64,000 nt of DNA from an uncultured Bacteroidales bacterium (GTDB lineage Bacteria > Bacteroidota > Bacteroidia > Bacteroidales > Muribaculaceae). Of this stretch, positions 7,157 through 16,639 are shown one piece after another. Numbering within the stretch: position 1 is the first letter of the stretch; every line of letters begins with the position of its first letter. The DNA lies in NCBI GenBank assembly GCA_902762385.1, contig CACWNQ010000006.1, positions 1 to 64,000 on the forward strand, written 5' to 3'. The position numbers were made by a program, and so were the translations under genes. Under the pieces are notes generated by a model that was not told the DNA's origin, did not search any database, and saw only the letters and a program-made list of their open reading frames with translations.

Positions 7157-8863
7157 TCACTCTTGGGTGTAGAGGGCGGATTCTTCGGGGGTGAAGTCGG
7201 CAATGAACTTGGCGTTGGCGGCGAGGCGTGCCTCGGCGTAACGCACGTAAACGTTGGCCGACTGCATGAAGAGCTCGGGCTCACGGCTGGCGTCGTAGCA
7301 CAACAGGTAGCTCATGATGGTCCAAGCTGCCATCTCAACCATGCGGCGTGCGTGGAAGGTGATGTAGTCGGGGTTATCGTAGCTCTTAACCTTCTCGACA
7401 GCCTCCTCGTAGGCAGCCATCATCTTGTCGACGCGAGCCTTGAGAGGAGCAACTTCGTCGCTATACTGACCCTCGGCATACTCCTTCATCTGCGCCAGAT
7501 AGGTGCCAGTGGTGACGTGGCGGATTGCTGCCACAACCTGCAGCTGAGTGGTTCCCTCGTAGATGTTCATGATGCGTGCATCACGATAGAGGCGCTCGCA
7601 AGTGTAGTCGCGCATGAAGCCACTACCACCGTGAATCTGGATGCAGTCGTAGGCGGTCTGGTTAGCATACTCGCTAGAAGAAGCCTTCGACAGTGGAGTG
7701 AAAGCGTCGGCAAGACGGTTGTAGCGCTTCATCTCGGCGCGTTCCTCGGGAGTGAGCTGACGCTCGCGGGCGATTTGTTCCCAAATCTTATAAACATCGA
7801 CAAAACGTGCAGTCTCATAGAGGATGGTGCGTGCTGCGTCGAGCTTGGCTTTGATGTTGCTCAGCATCTCGGCTACAGCAGGGAAGTTGATAATAGCAAC
7901 ACCAAACTGCTCACGGCTGCGGGCGTAGTCGATAGCCTCGTTATAGGCAGCCTGGCACAGACCAACGCTTTGCGCTGTGATACCCAAGCGGGCACCGTTC
8001 ATGAGCGACATCACATACTTGATGAGGCCCAAACGGCGCGAGCCACAAAGCTCGGCCTTAGCGTTCTTGAACACGAGTTCGCAAGTAGGGCTGCCATGGA
8101 TACCCATCTTGTCCTCGATGCGGCGCACGTTAACGCCACCGTTGCGCTTGTCGTAGATAAACATAGACAGGCCACGGCCGTCCTTGCTGCCCTCCTCGCT
8201 ACGTGCGAGCACTAGGTGAATATCGCTGTCACCATTGGTGATAAAGCGTTTCACACCATTGAGGCGCCAAGTGCCGTCCTCGTCCTGAGTGGCCTTGAGC
8301 ATCACGCTCTGGAGGTCGCTACCAGCGTCGGGCTCGGTGAGGTCCATTGACATAGTCTCGCCGTTGCACACGCGTGGGATGTAACGCTCGAACTGATCCT
8401 CATCGCCAGCCTCGAAGAGGGTGTCGATACAGCTCTGCAAGCTCCAGATGTTCTGGAAACCAGCATCGGCCTGAGCAATCATCTCGCTCATCATCGAGAA
8501 GGTGACATTAGGGAGGTTCAAACCGCCATATTTGCGAGGCATCGAAACGCCATAAAGACCTGCCTTGCGAGTGACGTCGAGATTCTCCTGAGTCTTGCTG
8601 GCATAAGCCACACGGCCATCAGCATGATGTGGACCTTCCTTGTCGACGCTCTCGGCATTGGGAGCGATAGTCTCGGCAGTTATCTCACCGGTGATCTCGA
8701 GAATCTTGTCGTAGGAGTCGATAGCATCGTCGAAATCGACAGGTGCATAGTCAAACTCCTGGCTCTGAGTGTAGTCGCGTTCCTTCATACCCACGATTTT
8801 CTCCATCAAGGGATGACGCAGATGATACTGCAGAGCTTTATTGTCTTTATAAAAATTTGCCAT
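7157..8863 (-). CDS. Acyl-CoA dehydrogenase family protein
   Basis: 568 residues, a cytosolic FAD flavoenzyme that oxidises an acyl-CoA and passes electrons to ETF. Seen: the N-terminal helical domain, the middle beta domain with MSMDLTEPDAGSD and KRFITNGD, and the C-terminal helical domain with SREQFG and IYEGTTQLQ, which holds the expected catalytic Glu (about residue 435). About 100 residues follow, a C-terminal extension that makes the protein longer than the usual 380-400 residues. The substrate cannot be read from the sequence. It is last in an operon with etfB and etfA. A five-copy heptanucleotide array (8871-8905) stands directly before the ATG, so the etfA-acd spacer is not simple. 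Confidence 0.9.
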   Translation of the reverse strand: MANFYKDNKALQYHLRHPLMEKIVGMKERDYTQSQEFDYAPVDFDDAIDSYDKILEITGEITAETIAPNAESVDKEGPHHADGRVAYASKTQENLDVTRKAGLYGVSMPRKYGGLNLPNVTFSMMSEMIAQADAGFQNIWSLQSCIDTLFEAGDEDQFERYIPRVCNGETMSMDLTEPDAGSDLQSVMLKATQDEDGTWRLNGVKRFITNGDSDIHLVLARSEEGSKDGRGLSMFIYDKRNGGVNVRRIEDKMGIHGSPTCELVFKNAKAELCGSRRLGLIKYVMSLMNGARLGITAQSVGLCQAAYNEAIDYARSREQFGVAIINFPAVAEMLSNIKAKLDAARTILYETARFVDVYKIWEQIARERQLTPEERAEMKRYNRLADAFTPLSKASSSEYANQTAYDCIQIHGGSGFMRDYTCERLYRDARIMNIYEGTTQLQVVAAIRHVTTGTYLAQMKEYAEGQYSDEVAPLKARVDKMMAAYEEAVEKVKSYDNPDYITFHARRMVEMAAWTIMSYLLCYDASREPELFMQSANVYVRYAEARLAANAKFIADFTPEESALYTQE

Positions 8864-8870
8864 ATTTATA

Positions 8871-8905
8871 AGTTTTCAGTTGCCAGTTTTCAGTTGTCAG
8901 TTTTG
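8871..8905. repeat. Heptad array before acyl-CoA dehydrogenase start
   Basis: Five 7-base units of the form AGTTNNN (AGTTTTC, AGTTGCC, AGTTTTC, AGTTGTC, AGTTTTG), ending about 8 bases from the ATG of the downstream gene. Confidence 0.7.
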
Positions 8906-8934
8906 ATACCCTTTAAACTACAGCAACTATAGTG

Positions 8935-9963
8935 TTATTTGGAATTTTTCTTGTAATACTTGATTAGTTTTGGAATAATCTCCTCGAGGTTGCCGGTAAT
9001 AACGTAGTCGGCAATAGCGTTGATGGGAGCGGCAGGGTCGTTGTTGATGGAGATGATGATAGAGCTCTCGTTCATACCTGCCACGTGCTGAATCTGTCCC
9101 GAGATACCGCAAGCGATGTAGAGCTTGGGGCGCACGGTGACACCTGTCTGGCCAATCTGACGCTCATGCTCGCAGAAACCAGCATCGACAGCCGCGCGGC
9201 TTGCGCCAACCTCACCACCGAGCACGTCGGCAAGTTGGAAGATGAGGTCGAAGTTCTCCTTGCTACCCACGCCGTAGCCACCAGCCACGATGATTGGCGA
9301 ATTCTTGATGTTGATTTTCGACTTCTCCACCTCGCGGTCGATAATCTTGACGATAAAGCTAGCAGGGTCGACATATTTGTCGGCATCGAGGTTGATTACC
9401 TCACCCTTATAGTTGGGGTCGAAAATCTCCTTCTTCATCACGCCCTCGCGCACTGTAGCCATTTGAGGACGATGCTCGGGGTTAACGATGGTAGCCACGA
9501 TGTTGCCACCGAAGGCAGGACGAATCTGATAAAGCAAGTCCTTGTACTCAGTCTTGCTGATGGGGTCGGTATGGTCGCCAATCTCAAGTGCAGTACAGTC
9601 GGCAGTAAGACCGCTAGTTAGGCACGACGAAACACGTGGACCCAGGTCGCGGCCAATCACGGTAGCGCCCATCAGGCAGATTTGTGGCTTGATTTCCTTG
9701 AAAAGGTTGATAACAATTGAAGAGTGAGGAAGTGAAGTGTAAGGATAAAGACGCTCGTCCTCTACCTTGTAAACCACGTCAACACCATAGGGGAACACCT
9801 GCTCCTCTACCCCATCGAGCTTATCGCCCAGAATAAGAGCCTCAAGCTTCACGCCAAGGCGAGTGGCAAGGGTGCGACCCTTGGTCAACAATTCCAAGCT
9901 CACGTCGGCAACTTTGCCGTCGTCAAACTCGCAGTATACTATTAAATTATTCTTGTCGTTCAT
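8935..9963 (-). CDS. etfA: Electron transfer flavoprotein alpha subunit
   Basis: 342 residues, the FixB/EtfA family, which carries the FAD of the heterodimeric electron carrier. The N-terminal Rossmann-like domain (residues 1-190) is followed by the conserved FAD-binding C-terminal half: GGYGVGSKENF (about 228), GASRAAVDAGF, QIGQTGVTVRPKLYIACGIS and QHVAGM. The length is normal. It lies 21 bases after etfB and 71 bases before the acyl-CoA dehydrogenase gene on the same strand, so the three probably act together, passing electrons from acyl-CoA oxidation or, in reverse, to an enoyl-CoA. Confidence 0.93.
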   Translation of the reverse strand: MNDKNNLIVYCEFDDGKVADVSLELLTKGRTLATRLGVKLEALILGDKLDGVEEQVFPYGVDVVYKVEDERLYPYTSLPHSSIVINLFKEIKPQICLMGATVIGRDLGPRVSSCLTSGLTADCTALEIGDHTDPISKTEYKDLLYQIRPAFGGNIVATIVNPEHRPQMATVREGVMKKEIFDPNYKGEVINLDADKYVDPASFIVKIIDREVEKSKINIKNSPIIVAGGYGVGSKENFDLIFQLADVLGGEVGASRAAVDAGFCEHERQIGQTGVTVRPKLYIACGISGQIQHVAGMNESSIIISINNDPAAPINAIADYVITGNLEEIIPKLIKYYKKNSK

Positions 9964-9984
9964 AGTTCTTTCCTGTTTTAAGCG

Positions 9985-10857
9985 TTAACCAATGATGTGG
10001 TCGGCAATGAGTTCTTGCACAAGACCTTCGAGCTGGGCTTCATCGCCACCCTCGATAGTCTTGCTCTCCTTGGCCTGGAACACAACGTTTACTACTGTCT
10101 TAACCTTAGTGGGCGAACCCTTCATACCAATCTGGTTGGGATCGGCCTCAATGTCGGCCACGCCCCACTCGCGAATGTTGAGATAAGGACGTGCCTCGAC
10201 GAGCTTCTGACGCTCCTCGCTCAGCTGCGCTTTCTCGCTGGGAGTGACTGCATATTTGTACTTCTGAATCAACTTGGCGTTGCGTGGACGGCAAGCATCG
10301 GCGCTGCCGTTAACAGTAACGACCAATGGAAGTGGACAAGTTACGGTCTCAAAGCCGTTCTCGATGCGGCGCTTGACAGTTGCAATGCCGTCTTCGACCT
10401 TGACGCTCTCGGCATAGGTCACTTGTGGCAAACCAAGTTTCTCGGCAATCTGCGGACCCACCTGAGCTGTGTCGCCGTCGATAGCCTGACGGCCACCAAC
10501 TATGATGTCGACCTTGTCGAGATGACGGATGGTCTGTGCCAACGAGTAGCTAGTGGCAAGGGTATCGGCTCCACCCAATGGGCGGTCGGTGAGCACCACG
10601 CCGTCGTCACCACCGCGATAGAGGCTCTCGCGCACCATTTCGGCACTGCGAGGCAGACCCATAGTCACGAGTGTGATTTTCGAACCAGGATGAGCATCCT
10701 TGAGCTGAAGCGCTTGCTCAAGCGCGTTCAGGTCCTCGGGGTTGAAGATTGCAGGAAGTGCGGCACGGTTGATGGTGCCGTCGGCCTTCATCGCATCCTT
10801 ACCCACGTTGCGAGTGTCTGGCACTTGTTTTGCCAGCACAACGATATTCAAACTCAT
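9985..10857 (-). CDS. etfB: Electron transfer flavoprotein beta subunit
   Basis: 290 residues, FixA/EtfB family, the nucleotide-binding partner of EtfA. Recognisable are the N-terminal LAKQVPDT, the DLNALEQALQLKD segment, GLPRSAEMVRESLYRGGDDG (about 88), GRQAIDGDTAQVGPQIAEKLG and the middle ETVTCPLPLVVTVNG. It is the first gene of the etfB-etfA-acyl-CoA dehydrogenase operon, with a good promoter 85 bases upstream. Bifurcating and non-bifurcating ETFs cannot be told apart with certainty here. Confidence 0.93.
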   Translation of the reverse strand: MSLNIVVLAKQVPDTRNVGKDAMKADGTINRAALPAIFNPEDLNALEQALQLKDAHPGSKITLVTMGLPRSAEMVRESLYRGGDDGVVLTDRPLGGADTLATSYSLAQTIRHLDKVDIIVGGRQAIDGDTAQVGPQIAEKLGLPQVTYAESVKVEDGIATVKRRIENGFETVTCPLPLVVTVNGSADACRPRNAKLIQKYKYAVTPSEKAQLSEERQKLVEARPYLNIREWGVADIEADPNQIGMKGSPTKVKTVVNVVFQAKESKTIEGGDEAQLEGLVQELIADHIIG

Positions 10858-10941
10858 AGAAATTGTGTATTTTATGATTATTAATTACTCTTTTTATTGT
10901 GGCACAGCCAGTTATTGAGGCTCGCGCGCGTATTAAACGTG

Positions 10942-10971
10942 CAAAATTACACAATTCCCCCCACACGGCAA
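10942..10971 (-). promoter_or_regulatory. Promoter of etfB operon
   Basis: Minus-strand TTG (10971-10969), 19 bases, then TAATTTTG (10949-10942). Transcription would start about 10935, 78 bases before etfB. Confidence 0.6.
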
Positions 10972-11045
10972 AACATATGACCTTAATTATATTTTATTAA
11001 GGAAAAGGTATTATCATACAAGAACAGAATGACTTGTTTTAACAA

Positions 11046-13580
11046 TTAGTCTGAATTTGTAAGGTGAAGGCCTGTCATCTGTTCGGGTGTAACGAAATTG
11101 TAGCCTTGCTTTTTCAGTGTCTTGATGAGTTTAGGAAGCTCATCATAAAAACCCTTGGGACGGCGACTGTCTTTTCCAAGGTGGATCATCAAGAAATGTC
11201 CGTTCAGCGAATGCTGCTTCTCCCAATTCATAATACTGTTCCACAGCCACTTGTTGTCGCGATAGTATTTGAGCCCCACCCAAGTGTAATCATTGTTACT
11301 CTGGGTGCCGGGAGTGAAATTTATCACTTGTAGTCCTAGTTCTCTCGCCCATGAGGCATGACGTGCATTATACCACTCATAAGGCGGGATGAAATAGGGT
11401 GAATTCTCAGTAGTGATGCCATAGGGCGCCATTGTGGCATAAGCCTGCCTAAGGTCGGCGATAAATTCGTCGTGAGTCACTAATGAGGAATCTCGATTGT
11501 CCCACGGGCACAATACCTGATGCTTGTAACCGTGACACGACACATAGTGCCCGTCGTCAACAAGGCGCCTAGCAATGTCGGGGAAGGTCGAGAAGAAATG
11601 CCCTGTAAAGAAGAAAGCCCCTTTCACATTGTTATCGTTGAGTGTTTTAATTATAGTTTGGGCACCTGTTGCAAGACTATCGGCGGTAAATACAAGACAG
11701 ATGTTTTTCACATTTGGGTCCCCTTGCACTATGCCACCCTCGTTATAAATGTTCTTATCAATCTCGGTTGTATTCTCACCTCGCCCTTCCATCTCGTAGG
11801 TCGACAACGGGAATGTGAGCGAAGCCGTGCCATCCATGGTTGGCTCATTAGTGCTGTAGTCATGGGTATTGTCATGATAGACAACGTCTCCAGGCTGGAA
11901 TTCGGCATAGGCATTAGCAGTCACATGTGGCATATCCTCATTAAGGTTCACGCCTTTAAGGCTATTGAAGATGGTGGCATAAACAGGGCCATCGACCAAT
12001 CCCCCAGTGGGGAAGCCCACACTCTGAAACACCCAATTGCTGTGAGTAGCATGGGGATAGACTCCCCCCGCGGGAAGTTCAACAATCATACTCGTGCCCC
12101 AGGGGTTGCACCCGAAGAGCCAGTCACGTAGCGAGCCCTCCATCTCTTCAAACTGCCTGTCGCCAGTTAGCTGACGATATAGAATGCACTGAGAGAGTAA
12201 TGCCGTGGTGAGATTGTTGCTGCACCATATTCCCGGCACTCCCCAGTAGAACGGATGATTAAGGTCACGTGCCCGCTGCTCCACACGCTCAATACCAGCC
12301 TTGAGATTGCGAATGAACTCGCCGCGAAGCCTATTGTTATCACCTGCCATCGCAGCCACTTGATAGTGCCCCATATTCATGAACGGATACCACTGATAAT
12401 GGCGTGCACTGTCGGCACCCATCCACGGAGTTACCGGCTCACGTCGCCCATACTCCACGGCCTGTGTGAGGTATTTCACATCGCCAGTAAGCCTATACAA
12501 CTCAATAGCTCCAAGTTCCATGTCATCGACCCAGTTGTCTTCCTCATAGATATAAGGAGATACCACGCTCACCGTCTGTGCATTTCCAGGCATGTCGATA
12601 CCCACTTGATAGGCATCGGCCGCCTTGCCTTGAATATTCAGCGCAAAGTCTGGATAGAAAGGTTTCAAAATCAGGCTTCCTAAAGCAAAGTCGCTGGCAA
12701 ATTTTCCTGCTGTGCTGGCTGCGCCCATTGTGGCATTGAGGAACTTGCCACGTTGCTGAGGCTTGCCATTTACGAAATATACTGGACGGCCATTGTTTGG
12801 TCCCCAACCATAATCGGCAGGGTCATCTTTCGGCATCTTTGTGCCTATATGGTCGCGGTCATCGGCAATTTGATTGTAGAGCTCACCTTTTTCGGGATTC
12901 ATGCGGTCGAGCCAGTCTAATCCCCACTTGATTTGATCCACAATGTCGGGCACTCCATTGGCACCCTTATCACCATTGGCATCAAAATGGTCGGTAAAAG
13001 CCGAGGGATTCTGCTGATAGGCAAACATCAATTGATAAATGGCATTGGCGCTAGTTGTGGTGTATTGCAGCAAGTCGGCAGCATCATGCCATCCACCACG
13101 CACATCCAAGAGCTGCCCATCTTTTGTGGGATGGTAGCGCACATAGGCATCTTTGGTGTGACAACTGTCGTGCTGGAACGGATTATAGCCACACTGCTGC
13201 TGGCGCATGTAGTTTAGCACAAAGTCGGCTGTGCCGTTATATACCGCCCTGTTGATGGCAAAGGTGGGAGAAGTAGTTTTTCCTACACGTATATAATAAG
13301 AGCCTTGACGTTGAAAATCACTGAAATTCAACCTGCAAGTGTATTTATGATGTTGTAAAGGCGCTGTGACTCGAACTTGCCGTGATTGATAGGCCACTTT
13401 TCCTGTAAAAGCATCAACCAACTCAAAATTATCGACACTTGTAGGGTCGTTACTCATGAATACCGCCACCTTGGTGGCATGAGGCAGATACCCTAACTGA
13501 TTGATGCGAATCCATTCACCCGCATTGGCCATTGCCATCATTGCAATTGACAGCAGAAAAGTTAATATGATTTTTCTCAT
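11046..13580 (-). CDS. GH9 glycosidase fused to polysaccharide deacetylase
   Basis: 844 residues with a signal peptide (cleavage near residue 20, ANAG). An N-terminal Ig-like cellulase domain (about 22-110, IRINQLGYLP) precedes a GH9 (alpha/alpha)6 domain with GGWHDAADL (about 161; the family motif is usually DAGD) and the acid Glu in STNEPTMDG (about 576). From about 628 a NodB-type deacetylase domain follows. Its motif 1 reads VFTADS instead of TFDDG, so the metal Asp is kept and the usual base Asp is Ala; motif 2 CHGYKH keeps the HxxxH pair. Likely acts on beta-glucans or acetylated polysaccharide in the periplasm or outside. A -7 box lies at 13623-13630. It stands alone on its strand. Confidence 0.88.
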   Translation of the reverse strand: MRKIILTFLLSIAMMAMANAGEWIRINQLGYLPHATKVAVFMSNDPTSVDNFELVDAFTGKVAYQSRQVRVTAPLQHHKYTCRLNFSDFQRQGSYYIRVGKTTSPTFAINRAVYNGTADFVLNYMRQQQCGYNPFQHDSCHTKDAYVRYHPTKDGQLLDVRGGWHDAADLLQYTTTSANAIYQLMFAYQQNPSAFTDHFDANGDKGANGVPDIVDQIKWGLDWLDRMNPEKGELYNQIADDRDHIGTKMPKDDPADYGWGPNNGRPVYFVNGKPQQRGKFLNATMGAASTAGKFASDFALGSLILKPFYPDFALNIQGKAADAYQVGIDMPGNAQTVSVVSPYIYEEDNWVDDMELGAIELYRLTGDVKYLTQAVEYGRREPVTPWMGADSARHYQWYPFMNMGHYQVAAMAGDNNRLRGEFIRNLKAGIERVEQRARDLNHPFYWGVPGIWCSNNLTTALLSQCILYRQLTGDRQFEEMEGSLRDWLFGCNPWGTSMIVELPAGGVYPHATHSNWVFQSVGFPTGGLVDGPVYATIFNSLKGVNLNEDMPHVTANAYAEFQPGDVVYHDNTHDYSTNEPTMDGTASLTFPLSTYEMEGRGENTTEIDKNIYNEGGIVQGDPNVKNICLVFTADSLATGAQTIIKTLNDNNVKGAFFFTGHFFSTFPDIARRLVDDGHYVSCHGYKHQVLCPWDNRDSSLVTHDEFIADLRQAYATMAPYGITTENSPYFIPPYEWYNARHASWARELGLQVINFTPGTQSNNDYTWVGLKYYRDNKWLWNSIMNWEKQHSLNGHFLMIHLGKDSRRPKGFYDELPKLIKTLKKQGYNFVTPEQMTGLHLTNSD

Positions 13581-13622
13581 TATTTGTTTTGAATCTTTTT
13601 GGATAACCTATTGTTAATCACG

Positions 13623-13630
13623 CAAAGATA
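13623..13630 (-). promoter_or_regulatory. -7 box of GH9 gene
   Basis: TATCTTTG on the minus strand, 43 bases before the ATG at 13580. No clear TTG at the expected distance, so only the -7 element is supported. Confidence 0.4.
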
Positions 13631-13735
13631 ACGCAATTTGAGCGAAATCCCATAAAAGCATTGATTTTTGCTAAAAAAACAAGAGAAATTGCACGTTCTT
13701 CTTCAATGAGTTTAACACTTTTCACACCTTTTGGA

Positions 13736-13766
13736 TTTGCAAGTTGGGAGAAAAGTGTTATATTTG
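13736..13766 (+). promoter_or_regulatory. Promoter of dipeptidyl peptidase III gene
   Basis: TTTG (13736-13739), 19 bases, TATATTTG (13759-13766). The inferred leader is about 35 bases to the ATG at 13809. Confidence 0.6.
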
Positions 13767-13808
13767 CACGATAATCTTGAAAACAACTATTACTTATTTT
13801 ATAATTTT

Positions 13809-15869
13809 ATGAAGAAAAAATTAATTGCCGCTGCTGTAGTGGCATTGGCATCAACAGGTATTGCTATGGCACAAAACAGCAATTTCAATTACAACGTGGA
13901 CCGCTTTGCCGACATCGAGGTGTTGCGCTATCAGGTCCCTGGTTTTAACGACTTGAGCTTGCAGCAAAAGAAGTATGTATATTACCTCACCGAGGCCGCC
14001 CTTCAGGGCCGCGACATACTCTTTGACCAAAATGGCAAGTATAACCTCGTAGTGCGTCAAGTGCTCGAGGCCATTTACACCAACTACACGGGCGACCGCT
14101 CAAGCGCCGACTTTAAAGGACTTGAGAAGTACCTGAAGCAAGTGTGGTTTGGCAACGGCATCCATCACCATTATGCACAGGACAAGTTTGTCCCTGAATT
14201 CTCACAGGAGTTCTTTGATGCCCAGTACAAGGCACTACCTCTCGAGAAACTTCCCATTCAGTCATGCGACAAGTGCAGCAAGGAGAAGAAATGCGACAAA
14301 GCCGACAAGTTGCTCGCCACCCTCGACAAGGTGATTTTCGACCCCACTTTCATGGCAAAACGCGTGAATCAAGCCGACGGAGAGGATCTGATTCTCACTA
14401 GTGCCAACAACCTATATGAGGGCGTCACCCAGCAGGAAGTAGAAGCCTTCTACGAGGGCATCAAGGATCCTAACGACCCCACTCCCGTGAGCTATGGTCT
14501 AAACCGCAAGGTGGTTAAGGAAGATGGTAAAGTGGTAGAGAAAACATACAAGATTGGTGAGCTCTACAGCCCAGCCATCGTCAATATCGTTTATTGGTTG
14601 CAGAAGGCGGCAAGTGTTGCTGAGAACAGTGCACAGAAGGCTTATATCGCTAAACTGATTGAGTACTACACCACTGGCGACCTCAAGGCATTTGACGACT
14701 ACAGCATCATGTGGGCCGAAGAGACACAAGGCACAGTTGACTTTATCAACGGCTTCATCGAGAGTTATGGTGACCCTCTGGGCATGACTGCCAACTGGGA
14801 GAGCATCGTGAACTTCAAGAACAAAGATGCCTCGTTCCGCACCACACTCATCAGCGAGAATGCTCAGTGGTTTGAGGACAACTCACCCGTTGACAAGCGC
14901 TTCAAGAAGCAGAATGTGAAAGGCGTGAGCGCCAAGGTTATCACCGCTGCTATCCTTGCCGGTGACAGCTATCCCTCGACTCCTATTGGCATCAACTTGC
15001 CTAACAGTAACTGGATTCGCGCCGCTCACGGCTCGAAATCGGTAACGCTCGAGAACATCACCGATGCCTACGATGAAGTGGCAAGTGGAACTGGCTTCAA
15101 CGAGGAGTTTGCCTATAGCGACACTGAGGTACAGCTTATGAAGAAGTACCTCACCATCGCCGACAAACTGCACACCGACTTGCACGAGTGTCTAGGCCAT
15201 GCCAGTGGACAACTGCTGCCAGGCGTTGACCCCGACGCTCTTAAGGCTTACGGTGCTACCCTCGAGGAAGGCCGCGCCGACCTATTTGCCCTCTATTATC
15301 TTGCCGATCCCAAACTCGTTGAGCTTGGCATCTTCAAGGACACCGACACCTACAAAGCTGAGTACTACAAGTACATCATGAACGGACTCATGACCCAACT
15401 CACCCGCATCGAGCCAGGCAAAGACATCGAGGAGTCGCACATGCGCAACCGCAAGTTCATCAGTGAGTGGTGCTACGAAAAGGGCAAGAAGGACAAAGTT
15501 ATCGAGATTGTGAAGGACAAGAAGAGAGGCGGCAAGACATTCGTTAAGGTTAATGACTACCAAAAGCTGCGCGGTCTCTTTGGTCAGCTGCTCGCCGAGG
15601 TTCAGCACATCAAGAGCGAGGGTGACTTCGAGGCAGGTCGCAAGCTCGTTGAGACCTATGGAGTTAAGGTTGATCCTAAGATTCATGCCGAGATTCTCAA
15701 GCGCTACGAGAGCTTGAACATCGCTCCTTACAAGGGTTTTGTGAACCCAGTTTACAAGCCTGTGTATGATGCTAACGGTGAGATTAAGGACATCTCCATA
15801 AGCTACGACGAGAACTACGTTGACCAGCACTTGCGCTACGGCCGTGACTACTCGCCACTGACCAAGTAA
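13809..15869 (+). CDS. Secreted dipeptidyl peptidase III, family M49
   Basis: 686 residues from the ATG at 13809. The frame stays open upstream, but this start gives a clean signal peptide (MKKKLIAAAVVALASTGIAMAQ) and lies just downstream of a promoter. The zinc site is HECLGH (about residue 459), the Bacteroidetes form of HEXXGH, with the third ligand in EEGRADL (about 486). The enzyme releases dipeptides from peptide N-termini. The signal peptide points to the periplasm, whereas many M49 enzymes are cytosolic. It is monocistronic and ends in a strong terminator at 15895. Confidence 0.9.
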   Translation: MKKKLIAAAVVALASTGIAMAQNSNFNYNVDRFADIEVLRYQVPGFNDLSLQQKKYVYYLTEAALQGRDILFDQNGKYNLVVRQVLEAIYTNYTGDRSSADFKGLEKYLKQVWFGNGIHHHYAQDKFVPEFSQEFFDAQYKALPLEKLPIQSCDKCSKEKKCDKADKLLATLDKVIFDPTFMAKRVNQADGEDLILTSANNLYEGVTQQEVEAFYEGIKDPNDPTPVSYGLNRKVVKEDGKVVEKTYKIGELYSPAIVNIVYWLQKAASVAENSAQKAYIAKLIEYYTTGDLKAFDDYSIMWAEETQGTVDFINGFIESYGDPLGMTANWESIVNFKNKDASFRTTLISENAQWFEDNSPVDKRFKKQNVKGVSAKVITAAILAGDSYPSTPIGINLPNSNWIRAAHGSKSVTLENITDAYDEVASGTGFNEEFAYSDTEVQLMKKYLTIADKLHTDLHECLGHASGQLLPGVDPDALKAYGATLEEGRADLFALYYLADPKLVELGIFKDTDTYKAEYYKYIMNGLMTQLTRIEPGKDIEESHMRNRKFISEWCYEKGKKDKVIEIVKDKKRGGKTFVKVNDYQKLRGLFGQLLAEVQHIKSEGDFEAGRKLVETYGVKVDPKIHAEILKRYESLNIAPYKGFVNPVYKPVYDANGEIKDISISYDENYVDQHLRYGRDYSPLTK

Positions 15870-15894
15870 TTAAGTTTGCAGAGTATAGATTGAG

Positions 15895-15942
15895 AACTAG
15901 ATTCTCTAGAGGTTTTAGATTTTCTAGAGAATCTAGTTTTTC
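15895..15942 (+). terminator. Terminator after dipeptidyl peptidase III
   Basis: Perfect 16-base stem (15895-15910 with 15923-15938) rich in TCTAGA, 12-base loop, then a T run. The arms are symmetrical but only the plus strand has the T tract. Confidence 0.85.
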
Positions 15943-15960
15943 ATTTATTAGTTAATTAAA

Positions 15961-16485
15961 ATGACACAAGATATAAGAAAGGAGTTTTTTGCCTATCGCA
16001 ATGGAATTGTTGCCGAGCAGTTGCGAGCATCAGGTGACCCACACACGATGATTATGGGCTGCCAACTTGTTGATGTAATAGCAATAGCCAAACGTTATGA
16101 GAAAAACGCTGAACTGGCCCAGGAACTGTGGGACGACGTGAATCATCGTGAGTGCCGCATGGCAGCAACGATGCTCTACCCTATCGAGGATTTCAAGATG
16201 GAGACAGCCCTTGCATGGTGCGAGAGCGTGGAGAGTGTGGAAATTGCCGACGTGCTTTGCCACCGCTTGCTGCGCCACTTGCCTTATGCCAAGGAATTGT
16301 GGGCGCAATTGCTTGCCTGCGATAAAAAACTCGTGCGATACATAGCCTGGCGACTGCTGCTCAATCTGATGATGATGAGTAGAGTAGAAAAAACCAATGA
16401 GTTACGAGCGATGGTGGAAAATGAACTGAAGAGTGTCCAACCACCCATTCAATCACTTCTCCAAAGAATCCTCGAGGAGCTATAG
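15961..16485 (+). CDS. HEAT-like protein, AlkD-type DNA alkylation repair family
   Basis: 174 residues, helical, no signal peptide. The spacing of helices (KEFFAYRNG, DVIAIAKRYEKN, ELWDDVNHRECRMAATMLY, LCHRLLRHLPYAKELWAQLL, VRYIAWRLLLNL) looks like HEAT repeats of the AlkC/AlkD-like family, which excise alkylated bases or only bind DNA. The conserved W/D residues of true AlkD cannot be placed with confidence, and the protein is shorter than AlkD (about 230). It begins 19 bases after the preceding terminator and is probably its own unit. The assignment is by overall pattern only. Confidence 0.6.
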   Translation: MTQDIRKEFFAYRNGIVAEQLRASGDPHTMIMGCQLVDVIAIAKRYEKNAELAQELWDDVNHRECRMAATMLYPIEDFKMETALAWCESVESVEIADVLCHRLLRHLPYAKELWAQLLACDKKLVRYIAWRLLLNLMMMSRVEKTNELRAMVENELKSVQPPIQSLLQRILEEL

Positions 16486-16552
16486 AAAATATATATAACG
16501 ATGGTGTAAAAAACTTACAACTGAGAACTAATAACTGAAAACTTTTCTTACC

Positions 16553-16626
16553 TTTAGATAAATTAGGCGGCGGCTCGGAAAAACTCAAATAAATTTGGAT
16601 TTTCACTCACCTTGCACTAATTTTGC
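16553..16626 (+). repeat. Promoter-bearing repeat element, intact copy
   Basis: From TTTAGATAAATTAGGCGGCG to CACTAATTTTGC. Same length and same ends as 402-473, with a more variable middle. Unlike that copy it has complete promoter boxes. It stands immediately before the TPP riboswitch. I recall similar GGCGGCGGCTCGG-containing intergenic elements from other Bacteroidales, which I cannot verify here. Confidence 0.65.
16594..16625 (+). promoter_or_regulatory. Promoter of thiamine uptake operon
   Basis: TTTG (16594-16597), 20 bases, TAATTTTG (16618-16625), all inside the repeat element. Transcription would begin about 16632, just before the riboswitch. Confidence 0.65.
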
Positions 16627-16639
16627 ACCACGATTCAAT

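Noticed and set aside
7109..8215. Long plus-strand frame opposite acyl-CoA dehydrogenase
   Set aside because: Antisense shadow: the minus strand encodes a complete, motif-bearing enzyme, and the plus product has no domain pattern.
9997..10884. 295-codon frame opposite etfB
   Set aside because: Antisense shadow of a gene with clear family motifs.
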